DNA of 64,000 nucleotides from Firmicutes bacterium UBA5201. GTDB taxonomy: Bacteria; Bacillota; Clostridia; Peptostreptococcales; Acidaminobacteraceae. Below the pieces are notes generated by a model that searched no databases, had not been told where the DNA came from, and worked only from the letters and a program-made list of their open reading frames with translations. The translations under genes and the position numbers were made by a program. Shown piece by piece: positions 1 through 7,389 of the stretch. Position 1 is the first letter of the stretch. Each line of letters starts with the position of its first letter. Location of the stretch: the NCBI GenBank assembly GCA_002412775.1, contig DHVT01000028.1, positions 165,500-229,499 of the forward strand, read 5' to 3'.

Positions 1-712
1 CCACGAAATAACCGAAAGCGAAATGCCCACCGGACAGAATCGTTTTTGAAGTGGTTTTCGAGAGGGTTTCTCTGATCTCAAGATCGAGGTCCATCAATGC
101 TTTCTTTAAAGTGTTGGCGTTTTCTTCATAATATTCGGCATTTTTTTCATCGATTTCCTTTAGGGAAGATAAAATATTATCCACCATGACAATGGCCAAA
201 TTCGGATCTGTCCAAATATGCGGATCCATCAGTTCATCATCATGCTCATCTTCATGTGCATGGTCATGATCATGGTCATCAAGATCCATCAATTCGATTC
301 CCTCGCTCAAATCGACAATTGTTGCATTGATGCTCCCTGTGAGTCTATATGCCCACGGCTCCATTTCTTTTCCTGTATAAAGAAACAAATCTGAATTCTG
401 AAGTTTGACCATGTCCTGGGGTGTCGGTTCGAATGAATGCGACTCAACACCTGGGGGTAATATCAGAATCACGTCCGCTTTATCCCCAACTATGCTTCTT
501 GCAAAATCATATTGTGGATAAAGCGAGGTGATAATGCTCAATTTATCTTCTGGTTCAACTTCCACTTCTGGTACAACTTCCACATCTGGTAAAGCTTCCT
601 CACCTGCAATTTCTTCGTTTGCGGCGACCACGTTCTCAATATTCGATTCACAACCACTAAGGGCAAAAACCAGCATTATCGCTATAACAACAGTTATCAA
701 TTTTCTCATCAT
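1..712 (-). CDS. Zinc/manganese ABC transporter substrate-binding lipoprotein (3' end cut by window)
   Basis: The gene is read from 712 down to base 1, where the window cuts it, so only about 237 N-terminal residues are visible. A lipoprotein signal ends in LSGC (Cys about residue 21). An acidic linker is followed by the mature domain start and a first His in a SHSFEPTP-like motif, as in cluster A-I metal-binding proteins (ZnuA/TroA family). A His/Asp-rich loop lies at about residues 142-159, followed by MDPHIWTDP, which supplies the second metal-ligand His. Such His-rich loops are typical of zinc-type members. A second ATG at 709 fits the GGAGG at 717-721 slightly better than 712. The protein should sit outside the membrane and deliver Zn2+ or Mn2+ to a permease that is not visible here. 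Confidence 0.88.
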   Translation of the reverse strand, partial: MMRKLITVVIAIMLVFALSGCESNIENVVAANEEIAGEEALPDVEVVPEVEVEPEDKLSIITSLYPQYDFARSIVGDKADVILILPPGVESHSFEPTPQDMVKLQNSDLFLYTGKEMEPWAYRLTGSINATIVDLSEGIELMDLDDHDHDHAHEDEHDDELMDPHIWTDPNLAIVMVDNILSSLKEIDEKNAEYYEENANTLKKALMDLDLEIRETLSKTTSKTILSGGHFAFGYFV

Positions 713-756
713 TATGCCTCCCTAAATATATATTTAATAAGTATATACCACAAAAT

Positions 757-803
757 AAAAATAATAAACGCAAATGCAACTGATTTGCATTTGCGTTTAT
801 TAT
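757..803 (-). terminator. Intrinsic terminator between rluF and the metal-binding lipoprotein gene
   Basis: A perfect inverted repeat of about 17 bp with a short loop lies at 763-801. On the minus strand it is followed by a TTATTTTTATTTT tract. It ends the kinase/HD-GYP/rluF operon. The same palindrome sits about 50 bp upstream of the metal-transporter gene, so an operator role is possible but not shown. Confidence 0.8.
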
Positions 804-822
804 ATCACTTCGTAATTTTGTG

Positions 823-1524
823 TCAAGGTTTGGGAAGCAATTTCAATTCTTGTTCTGTAAGGTCACGCCATTTGCCTGTCTTGAGTTGATTCAACTCAAT
901 GTGCATGATCCGTGTCCTTTTTAGTGTGACCACTTCATACCCTAATGCCGAACACATTCTTCTGATTTGCCGATTTAGCCCTTGATTGAGTGTGATTCTA
1001 AACATTTTGGGTTTAACAAGTTCCACTTTGCAAGGTTTTGTGATCGTGTGCTTCTTTTTAACCGGGTTGAAGATCTTAACCCCTTTTTCCATATTGGCTA
1101 TGAATGCATCATCAATGGGCTTGTTCACTGTGACCAGGTATTCCTTGTCATGTTCATTTTCCTCTCTGAGTATGGAGTTGACAATACTGCCGTCACTAGT
1201 CAGCAAAATGAGTCCTTCAGAATCCTTATCCAATCGTCCAACCGGAAAAATACGTTCTTTGTGATTGATGAAATCAATGATGTTTCCCTTGATATGCCGT
1301 TCGGTTGTGCAGGTCACTCCGACAGGCTTGTTGAATGCGATATACACGTTCTCCTTTTTGGGACGCACTGGCTTTCCATCCACTGCCACTTTGTCTCCAG
1401 GTCGGACGCTTTCGCCAAGTCCGGCAATCTTTCCGTTGATTCTTACGCGCTTCATCTGAATCCATTTGTCGGCTTCTCTTCTTGAACAGATCCCCGAGGC
1501 ACTGATGTAGTTATTTAATCTCAT
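823..1524 (-). CDS. rluF: 23S rRNA pseudouridine synthase, RluF/RsuA family
   Basis: The protein has 233 residues. The start at 1524 was chosen because AGGAG lies 7 nt upstream and the S4 RNA-binding domain begins at once (RLNNYISASG). The catalytic motif GRLDKDSEGL (Asp near residue 98) marks the RsuA/RluB/RluE/RluF group. The C-terminal NQGLNRQIRRMC followed by a TLKRTRI segment is the RluF-like signature. The likely job is isomerisation of one uridine in 23S rRNA; the exact target is inferred from the family. The start overlaps the end of the upstream HD-GYP gene by 14 bases, so translation is probably coupled, which is an odd partnership for an rRNA modification enzyme. Confidence 0.87.
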   Translation of the reverse strand: MRLNNYISASGICSRREADKWIQMKRVRINGKIAGLGESVRPGDKVAVDGKPVRPKKENVYIAFNKPVGVTCTTERHIKGNIIDFINHKERIFPVGRLDKDSEGLILLTSDGSIVNSILREENEHDKEYLVTVNKPIDDAFIANMEKGVKIFNPVKKKHTITKPCKVELVKPKMFRITLNQGLNRQIRRMCSALGYEVVTLKRTRIMHIELNQLKTGKWRDLTEQELKLLPKP

Positions 1525-2725
1525 GTGAACTCCTGTTTTTGGATACAAATGTATCATTATACCTTTCATACGAAGATGGAATCTCCTGCGAATGTACATA
1601 CAAATCGCTATATTCATTCATGAGCACTTCGCGTTCCTCATTTGAATCGGCTTGTTCTATTGCGATGTGTCTGATCTCCTCCAGACAAACCATGAACGCG
1701 TCTACCACATCCGGGTCAAACTGCATCGACTTGCCCTTAAGAATCATTTCTACGGCAACCTGGTGCGTATACGGTGGCTTGTAGATCCTTCTGCTCACCA
1801 GTCCGTCATAAACATCCGCAACTGTGATGATCCTACCCGATAGAGGGATTTCACTTCCCTTGATGCCTCTCGGATAACCAAGTCCATCCCAACGCTCATG
1901 ATGGGTATATGCCATTTCCTTGGCCAGATGCAGGAATGCGAGCTCTCCCAAATCCCTTTCAACGGATTCTATCGCATTTTTCCCGAAAGTGGTATGTTTT
2001 TTCATGATTTCGAACTCATCTGAATTCAACTTGCCACCTTTTTTTAAAATGGAATCCGGTACACCCACTTTGCCGATGTCGTGAAGTGGCGATGATTGTA
2101 CCAGCAAATCTATATATTTGTTGTTGATCATGTTATGATATTTGGGATTGTTCATCAATTCTTTCACAATGGTGTGGACATATTCCTTGATTCTTTTGAT
2201 ATGTCCGCCAGTTTCCAAATCCCTGTATTCAGCGAGACTCGCAAAACTCATTATGACAGCTTGCTGCGTCAACATGAGTTCTTTTGTCCGCTCCTCCACT
2301 TTGATCTCAAGAATCTCATTCTGATTCTGAAGTGCTTTTTGAGCAAGTGAAAGCATAAGATGAGTTTTGACGCGCGCCCTGACTTCCTCGATGTTGAATG
2401 GCTTGACGATATAATCCACGGCACCGAGCTTGAAACCCGTGGTCTTGTTGGCAATATCAGAGAGTGCAGAAATGAATATGACAGGAATATCTTCCGTGAT
2501 CGCATTCTCTTTCAATTTTTCAATGACTGTATACCCATCCATGATGGGCATCATAATATCGAGCAATATGAGATCAGGCCGGACATTTTCTATCGTATCA
2601 AGTGCTTGCTGACCGTCCATCGCAACAGACACCTCATAATCGTCACCTAGAATATTGACCAATATGTCGATGTTTATTCGCGTGTCATCCACGACCAAAA
2701 TAGTGCAATCCTTAAGGGTATTCAT
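1511..2725 (-). CDS. Response regulator with HD-GYP c-di-GMP phosphodiesterase domain
   Basis: The protein has 404 residues, starting at 2725 behind GGAGGGATTTTCA. An N-terminal receiver domain (about 7-125) has the phospho-acceptor Asp56 in LILLDIMMP and the acidic VVDD pocket. A short helical linker leads to an HD-GYP domain (about 165-360) with intact HDIGKVGVPD, HHERWDGLGYP and DVYDGL motifs, so an active cyclic-di-GMP phosphodiesterase is expected. The gene overlaps the 3' end of the upstream PAS-kinase gene by 14 bases, which makes that kinase the probable phosphodonor, and it overlaps rluF downstream by the same amount. Family knowledge supports c-di-GMP hydrolysis; the input signal is unknown. 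Confidence 0.9.
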   Translation of the reverse strand: MNTLKDCTILVVDDTRINIDILVNILGDDYEVSVAMDGQQALDTIENVRPDLILLDIMMPIMDGYTVIEKLKENAITEDIPVIFISALSDIANKTTGFKLGAVDYIVKPFNIEEVRARVKTHLMLSLAQKALQNQNEILEIKVEERTKELMLTQQAVIMSFASLAEYRDLETGGHIKRIKEYVHTIVKELMNNPKYHNMINNKYIDLLVQSSPLHDIGKVGVPDSILKKGGKLNSDEFEIMKKHTTFGKNAIESVERDLGELAFLHLAKEMAYTHHERWDGLGYPRGIKGSEIPLSGRIITVADVYDGLVSRRIYKPPYTHQVAVEMILKGKSMQFDPDVVDAFMVCLEEIRHIAIEQADSNEEREVLMNEYSDLYVHSQEIPSSYERYNDTFVSKNRSSHEIK

Positions 2726-4601
2726 TGAAAATCCCTCCTTGGAGGCTCTTTGCCAAAATAAGTGCCTCATCAAATTTGTAGTTCTTGATTTGAACCTTGA
2801 TTCTGCTCATGACCTCTTGGTCTTCCATTCTAAGAAAATAGATCTCCAATTTCTCCAAAACATCAAAACTTTGCTTGGGTTTATGGGCTTTCAGTGCCTC
2901 GATCAGATAGCCAATGTGTTCGTCCCTCGTTTTCACTTCGATAATCTCGGGATCGGAGCGCCGTCGAAGGGGTGCTTTCATGATGACTCTCATTGTTGTT
3001 TCAGTATTGTTTGTATCAACTGTCCATGAATCCAGTGCATCACCCTCGATGAATTCCAGTGGAATCAGCACCTTGAAAATGCTTCCCGTACCAGGCTGGC
3101 TTTCCAGGGCAACCGTACCACCCATCATTTGAACCAGGTCCTTTACGATGGCAAGGCCAAGTCCCGTTCCCCCATATTGCCTCGTGACGCTGCTGTCTGC
3201 CTGAACGAAAGGACTGAAGACGTTTTCAATTTGAGATGGATCCATACCGATTCCGGTATCCGTGATTTCGAAAATGAACCAAGCCCGCCCCTCATCAATG
3301 GCTTCGCCCATTTCAATTTTGATGCCCACCTTGCCTTTATCCGTGAATTTGACTGCGTTGCTCATTAGATTGATCAGAATCTGTCTGATCCTTAAACCAT
3401 CTCCAATCACGCATTCCGGAACATTTTTTGGGATGGTCACCGTCAGTGAAAGCCCTTTGTCGAATATCGCCGGAGAGACAATCGCGTTGACCTCATCAAC
3501 GATTTTATGAAGTTCAAAACGTGTCTTTTCAAGTTTCAGCATGCCCGCTTCTATTTTTGAGAAATCGAGGATATCGTTTAGAGTATGCAGCAAAAGTCTT
3601 GAGAATTCAAGAGCCTTGTCCAGATAATCCTTCTGTTTTTGATCGAGAGTGGTCTTATGCAACAGTCCCAACATTCCGATCACCCCATTGAGCGGGGTTC
3701 TGAATTCATGGCTCATATTGGCGAGGAAGTTCCCTTTTACCTCATTGGCCAATAGCGCTTCTGTTTTTGCCTTGATCATCTCATTCTCGTGAATTTGCTT
3801 TTCTATGACGTTGGTGAGCAACAAAGCCAAAACCTTCAATAAGGTAGTCGATTCCTCCTGCCATTTTGTGTCTTTTGAATAGACTTCAAATCCAACATGG
3901 CCAAGACAAGATTCGTCATGAGAAAGCGGCAATTCCATACGATTGATATCGGTTGGCTCTCCTGGCCTGACCACACCAGGATTGTTCCATTCGTTCGTCA
4001 GTTTGGCCCCTAAGTGTTCATCATTTCTCAAGAGATAAGCACGATCCACACCATACATCTTTCCCACCATCTCAAGCGTTTGATCGATGGCTTCGTCCAA
4101 CCGGTCTTCACTTATATTGACAAAACCTATCGCCAGATTCATCATGATTGCCTGAAACCGACTTAAGGCTTTGACTTTCTTCTCGTTTTCAACTCTTTTC
4201 ATATATTCATTTTCAGCTCTTTTGCGAGCAGAGATATCTCTTAAGGCACTCTGAATGAACAGAGGCTTGTCATCACGGGTTCTCACAAGCACAGCATTGA
4301 TTTCCACAGGGATGATCGAGCCATCTTTTCTTCTGAACAGACTTTCATATATGGGCAAAGTCCCTTCTCTCAATAAAATACCCAAATTATCCCGGCTGCT
4401 TTCCACTTTCATGGAAACATCCTTATAGGAAAGTTTAAGCATTTCCTCTTTTGAATACCCAAACATTTCACAGGCTCTTTGATTGACCTCCAAATGGTTG
4501 CCTTCAAAATCGAGCAAAAAAACAGCGTCATGAGTTTGTTCAAACAAGGCATGAAATCTCAATTCATAATCAGCCAATGCCTCTTTTATCTTATCACTCA
4601 T
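2712..4601 (-). CDS. PAS-GAF sensor histidine kinase
   Basis: The protein has 629 residues. An ATG at 4607 abuts the GGGGA element, so the ATG at 4601 with 6-nt spacing is preferred. No membrane segment is seen, so it is probably cytoplasmic. A PAS domain with PAC motif (about 10-130) is followed by a GAF-like region (about 150-270). HisKA carries the phospho-His in NMSHEFRTPLNG near residue 296. The HATPase has N, G1 (DTGIGM) and G2 (GTGLGLAIV) boxes up to about residue 520. The final 90 residues form a helical tail resembling segments found after kinase modules, without a clear phosphotransfer His. The gene overlaps its HD-GYP response regulator by 14 bases. Confidence 0.88.
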   Translation of the reverse strand: MSDKIKEALADYELRFHALFEQTHDAVFLLDFEGNHLEVNQRACEMFGYSKEEMLKLSYKDVSMKVESSRDNLGILLREGTLPIYESLFRRKDGSIIPVEINAVLVRTRDDKPLFIQSALRDISARKRAENEYMKRVENEKKVKALSRFQAIMMNLAIGFVNISEDRLDEAIDQTLEMVGKMYGVDRAYLLRNDEHLGAKLTNEWNNPGVVRPGEPTDINRMELPLSHDESCLGHVGFEVYSKDTKWQEESTTLLKVLALLLTNVIEKQIHENEMIKAKTEALLANEVKGNFLANMSHEFRTPLNGVIGMLGLLHKTTLDQKQKDYLDKALEFSRLLLHTLNDILDFSKIEAGMLKLEKTRFELHKIVDEVNAIVSPAIFDKGLSLTVTIPKNVPECVIGDGLRIRQILINLMSNAVKFTDKGKVGIKIEMGEAIDEGRAWFIFEITDTGIGMDPSQIENVFSPFVQADSSVTRQYGGTGLGLAIVKDLVQMMGGTVALESQPGTGSIFKVLIPLEFIEGDALDSWTVDTNNTETTMRVIMKAPLRRRSDPEIIEVKTRDEHIGYLIEALKAHKPKQSFDVLEKLEIYFLRMEDQEVMSRIKVQIKNYKFDEALILAKSLQGGIFNEYP

Positions 4602-4642
4602 ATCCATTCCCCATTTCTGTTTCAGTTACGAATATTATAACA

Positions 4643-4686
4643 TACAAAAAAAATCTCTCATATCCAATTTGTGGACATGAGAGATC
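4643..4686 (-). terminator. Intrinsic terminator after the GNAT gene
   Basis: On the minus strand ATCTCTCATGTCC and GGATATGAGAGAT form a 13-bp stem with one wobble, followed directly by TTTTTTTTG. It lies just after the stop of the 4695-5420 gene. Confidence 0.88.
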
Positions 4687-4694
4687 ATCGATGA

Positions 4695-5420
4695 TCAATT
4701 TTGGCAGAACTCTTGTGTATAGTGGATCAGATGGCTTTCCTTATGAAGTTTATAGCCCACATAACCACTCTCTATCAATACCTTTTGTTCCTTGATTTTT
4801 TCCATTTCCAGGGCTTCGAACCTGCTGGGATTGTTGATGCATTGACTCGTGATATCCTTATGAAGGATAAATCTCCACAAACCATCATCTTCGCCAGGTG
4901 TGCCATACTTCTTTTTTAAGGCCTTGATGTTCAGTCCAGCCTTCATTATGTTGTTGAGGCTGAAGTAATTGTACGGTGAAACCGTACAAAGCATATGTTT
5001 GTATCCGAATGGGACCACCCACTCAAGTGCTTTCTCAAGAGTCAAGCCTTGAAGCCTGTTGCCTCTGTAGTCCGGATGTACCAAAGTCGTTTCCAAGTGG
5101 ACAACATCTTTGAATTCGGACTCATGGAGACCTATGTCAAGACCTAAATTATATTCGGATTCACCGGGAAAGCTTATATAGCGGTAAGCGATCATTTGAT
5201 TCGCGTGATTGAACACGCCTATGATTCTGCCACCACGTTCTATTTCAAACAAAAGCATCTCTTTGGGATCTCTGTAGAAAATTTCTTTGTTTGGCAACAA
5301 TTCATAAATATGATCTTGTAATGAAACGACCTGATCTATCTCTTCAGGCATGATAAATCGCATGATATACGGCTCCAAAATCGCTTTATTTTTCATGACA
5401 TAACCTTTGCTTAAAATCAT
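4695..5420 (-). CDS. GNAT family N-acetyltransferase
   Basis: The protein has 241 residues. The start at 5420 is supported by AGGAGGTTTAT directly upstream; a longer reading frame to 5462 has no ribosome site. The acetyl-CoA-binding motif A is seen as HPDYRGNRLQGLTLEKAL at about residues 127-144. Substrate is unknown. The gene is monocistronic: it has its own promoter overlapped by a perfect inverted repeat, and a strong terminator. This promoter architecture suggests repression by a dedicated dimeric regulator that is not encoded next to it. Confidence 0.8.
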   Translation of the reverse strand: MILSKGYVMKNKAILEPYIMRFIMPEEIDQVVSLQDHIYELLPNKEIFYRDPKEMLLFEIERGGRIIGVFNHANQMIAYRYISFPGESEYNLGLDIGLHESEFKDVVHLETTLVHPDYRGNRLQGLTLEKALEWVVPFGYKHMLCTVSPYNYFSLNNIMKAGLNIKALKKKYGTPGEDDGLWRFILHKDITSQCINNPSRFEALEMEKIKEQKVLIESGYVGYKLHKESHLIHYTQEFCQN

Positions 5421-5455
5421 ATAAACCTCCTTCCTGAAATAAAAAATATTGTTTT

Positions 5456-5527
5456 CTGACAACTTGTAATAAATGGTAAGTTGTCAGGCTGTAACATAGT
5501 ATAACACTGACAACTCCAACTTGTCAA
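5456..5527 (-). promoter_or_regulatory. Promoter with two TGACAA/TTGTCA operators upstream of the GNAT gene
   Basis: A sigma-A promoter reads on the minus strand: -35 TTGACA (5522-5527), an 18-bp spacer, and -10 TATACT (5498-5503). The inverted repeat TGACAA-N7-TTGTCA at 5508-5526 covers the -35 and spacer. A second, longer inverted repeat, CTGACAACTT-N12-AAGTTGTCAG, lies downstream at 5456-5487. The repeated half-site suggests one repressor binding two sites; the regulator is unknown. Confidence 0.7.
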
Positions 5528-5650
5528 TAAGGTTGTTAGTAATTTTACAAAGGATTCACATAAAAACTAAAAATCATTCCCAAATATGTCTGGAGTGATG
5601 TTATAATAACTAGAGATGAATAGCTATTGATATAGATGTGGAGGATCATT

Positions 5651-6349
5651 ATGGGCGAACCTAGAAAAAGAGTCAAAGCACCTGAAATCAAATTGGACAA
5701 TGACACCTACCTGAGAATTCCGATTAAAACGCACGTCATTATGGAAAATGACCATTTGATTGACGTGGTTAAAAAATATACAGAGGAACATGTCAAACCG
5801 GGTGATCTTTTGTTTGTGACTGAAAAAATTGTCGCCATAACTCAAGGACGTGCCATACCTGTGAAAGACATCACACCGAGACCACTTGCAAAATTACTTT
5901 CGAATTTTGTGATGAAAACCCCTGCGGGAATAGGACTTGGTATGCCTGAAACTATGGAAATGGCTCTTAGAGAGTGTGGGATTCCCCGCATACTTTGGGC
6001 ATCGTTTGCTAGTGCCGTGACAAAATTGTTAGGCAAAAAAGGTGTGTTTTATAAAATAGCGGGTTACAAGGCTTCCTCGATTGACGGTCCGACACCCAAT
6101 ACGCTTCCGCCTTACAATCAGTATGTCGTTCTAGGACCTGACCGACCGGATTCAGTCGCAAAGGAACTCAGTGAACTCTATGATGACGTTCAGGTGGCGG
6201 TTGTGGACATCAACGATCTGGATGGTTCGGTACTGGGCGTTTCCCATGCCAGCATGAATCGCGACAAAATCGCCAAGATTTTGAAAGACAACCCTCTCGG
6301 CCAGGACCATGAACAGACACCACTGGGCATCATTCGAAAAATAAGCTAA
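5651..6349 (+). CDS. Coenzyme F420-0:L-glutamate ligase-like (CofE family) protein
   Basis: The protein has 232 residues, starting at 5651 after GTGGAGGATC. The sequence has the CofE-type fold signatures: LRIPIKTHVI near the N terminus, GDLLFVTEKIVAITQG, and a C-terminal DINDLDGSVLGVS segment. The family (PF01996) adds glutamate to F420-0 in actinomycetes and archaea. Many Bacillota that lack F420 carry members whose substrate is unknown, and no other F420 gene is visible here. It is flanked by divergent or convergent genes on both sides, so it is transcribed alone. Family assignment is confident; the reaction is not. Confidence 0.8.
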   Translation: MGEPRKRVKAPEIKLDNDTYLRIPIKTHVIMENDHLIDVVKKYTEEHVKPGDLLFVTEKIVAITQGRAIPVKDITPRPLAKLLSNFVMKTPAGIGLGMPETMEMALRECGIPRILWASFASAVTKLLGKKGVFYKIAGYKASSIDGPTPNTLPPYNQYVVLGPDRPDSVAKELSELYDDVQVAVVDINDLDGSVLGVSHASMNRDKIAKILKDNPLGQDHEQTPLGIIRKIS

Positions 6350-6353
6350 TAAA

Positions 6354-6394
6354 AAAGGATGTATTCGATTATCACAATCGATTACATCCTTTAT
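6354..6394. terminator. Bidirectional terminator between the CofE-like and BusR-like genes
   Basis: A stem of about 14 bp (AAGGATGTATTCGATT pairing with AATCGATTACATCCTT) with a short loop is flanked by T-rich sequence on the + side and by A-run sequence on the other. It serves both convergent genes. Confidence 0.8.
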
Positions 6395-6395
6395 T

Positions 6396-7067
6396 TTATT
6401 CCGTACTTTTTACAAATTTATTGACCCGTTCCGAATTTCCCGGGGAGTTGCCGACATAGAAAACCACGTCGCCCTCGAAAAAAACCAGCTTAGGGCCAGG
6501 AGACAACACGAGCTCACCTGTTCTGTTGATTCCAATGATTGTCGCTCCGGTATGTTCCCAGAATCTGATGTCACCAATGGAACGTCCGATCAACGGGCTG
6601 CCTTCCTGAATTTTGAACTCCAGTGGATATATGATGCCCACGTTCTTAAGCAGAACAGCTTCTTCAATCAACTTGTCGAGTTTATCCAGCATATTGTCTT
6701 CAATCAGTCTTTTTTCTTCAATCATTTTTGCGATGTTCTCACGTAACGAGAGCACGTGATCCTTGGATCGGTATTCTTTTATGTAGGCGACTGCGGCTGT
6801 TTTGGATTTGATCAACATCCCCTTTTTTTCAATGACCTCTACGACATTGAGTTCTTCGAGAAGTTTTAATGCCCTTCTGATTGTTTCTGGGGACACGCTG
6901 TATTTTCCTGAAAGGGTCGATCTGCCTTTGATGATATCGCCCATTTTCCACTCGTCATTGACAATACTGTACGCGATATCCAAAGCAATTTTTTCATATT
7001 TTGAGGTTTTGTTGTCCGTTTCCTGATTTTCACTTGGATTTTCAACTGGATTTTCAACTGGATTCAA
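6396..7067 (-). CDS. GntR-type HTH regulator with RCK_C (TrkA-C) domain, BusR-like
   Basis: The protein has 223 residues with a TTG start at 7067 behind AAGGATGG. The N terminus is a short tandem repeat (NPVENPVENPSEN). A GntR winged helix follows (about 22-90, with LSGKYSVSPETIRRAL), then a probable coiled coil (about 100-140) and an RCK_C domain (about 145-220) containing GSPLIGRSIGDI and GDVVFYVG. This is the architecture of BusR, the c-di-AMP-dependent repressor of osmolyte uptake. That function is inferred from architecture only; no osmolyte transporter is adjacent. It is transcribed from its own promoter, divergent from the Fur-box gene at 7200. Confidence 0.75.
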   Translation of the reverse strand: MNPVENPVENPSENQETDNKTSKYEKIALDIAYSIVNDEWKMGDIIKGRSTLSGKYSVSPETIRRALKLLEELNVVEVIEKKGMLIKSKTAAVAYIKEYRSKDHVLSLRENIAKMIEEKRLIEDNMLDKLDKLIEEAVLLKNVGIIYPLEFKIQEGSPLIGRSIGDIRFWEHTGATIIGINRTGELVLSPGPKLVFFEGDVVFYVGNSPGNSERVNKFVKSTE

Positions 7068-7107
7068 AGCTTACCATCCTTATTATTTATATTTCTCGGT
7101 ATAACCT

Positions 7108-7136
7108 ATTCTATATGCTTTTCAATTGGAATTCAA
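7108..7136 (-). promoter_or_regulatory. Sigma-A promoter of the BusR-like gene
   Basis: On the minus strand -35 TTGAAT (7131-7136), 17-bp spacer and -10 TAGAAT (7108-7113), about 40 bp upstream of the TTG start. Confidence 0.6.
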
Positions 7137-7138
7137 TG

Positions 7139-7181
7139 TTTAAAAAATGTTGCATTAGGGTATTAATGATAATAATTATCA
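7139..7181 (+). promoter_or_regulatory. Promoter with perfect Fur box
   Basis: The 15-base palindrome TGATAATAATTATCA at 7167-7181 matches the 7-1-7 Fur consensus (TGATAATnATTATCA) without mismatch. A plausible promoter, -35 TTTAAA (7139-7144) and -10 TATTAA (7161-7166) with a 16-bp spacer, ends just before it, so bound Fur would cover the start point. It should control the small gene at 7200. Confidence 0.75.
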
Positions 7182-7199
7182 ACAACACGGAGGTGCTTT

Positions 7200-7352
7200 A
7201 TGGAAAAGACAAAAGAACTGGAAAAATTAGGCTCAAGCGCTACTGAAGCATGGGCAGAGAACGACAAGGAAATTAAGGATACTAAAGTGACAATCCCTTC
7301 AGAAGAAGCTGTACAAGAAGCAAAAGAGTGGGTTGAGGAAAATGAGAAATAA
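7200..7352 (+). CDS. Small acidic protein (50 aa), DUF3787-like
   Basis: A 50-residue ORF starts at 7200 with GGAGG 7 nt upstream. It runs from MEKTKELEKLGSSATEAW to VEENEK and contains VTIPSEEAVQEAKEWVEEN. This pattern (an Ala-Trp pair, then VTIPSE followed by AKEWV) recalls DUF3787, a family of short clostridial proteins sometimes described as spore-associated. The match is from memory and not certain. It is rich in Glu and Lys, lacks Cys and has no signal or membrane segment. A perfect Fur box overlaps its promoter and a strong terminator follows, so it is a complete single-gene unit that looks iron-regulated. Confidence 0.75.
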   Translation: MEKTKELEKLGSSATEAWAENDKEIKDTKVTIPSEEAVQEAKEWVEENEK

Positions 7353-7358
7353 TTATGA

Positions 7359-7389
7359 AATAGGAAGATGACCTCTTCCTATTTTTTTT
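7359..7389 (+). terminator. Intrinsic terminator of the Fur-box gene
   Basis: AATAGGAAGA, loop TGACC and TCTTCCTATT form a perfect 10-bp stem followed by seven Ts. The stem and T-run overlap the final codons of the convergent GNAT-CHAD gene. Confidence 0.9.

Noticed and set aside
763..801. Zur/Fur-type operator upstream of the zinc-binding lipoprotein gene
   Set aside because: The palindrome is a strong hairpin with a T tract right after rluF, which a terminator explains; it does not match known Zur or Fur boxes.
982..1485. Open reading frame of 167 codons on the + strand
   Set aside because: It is antisense to rluF, has no ribosome site and no recognisable domain; same for many other long antisense frames in the window.
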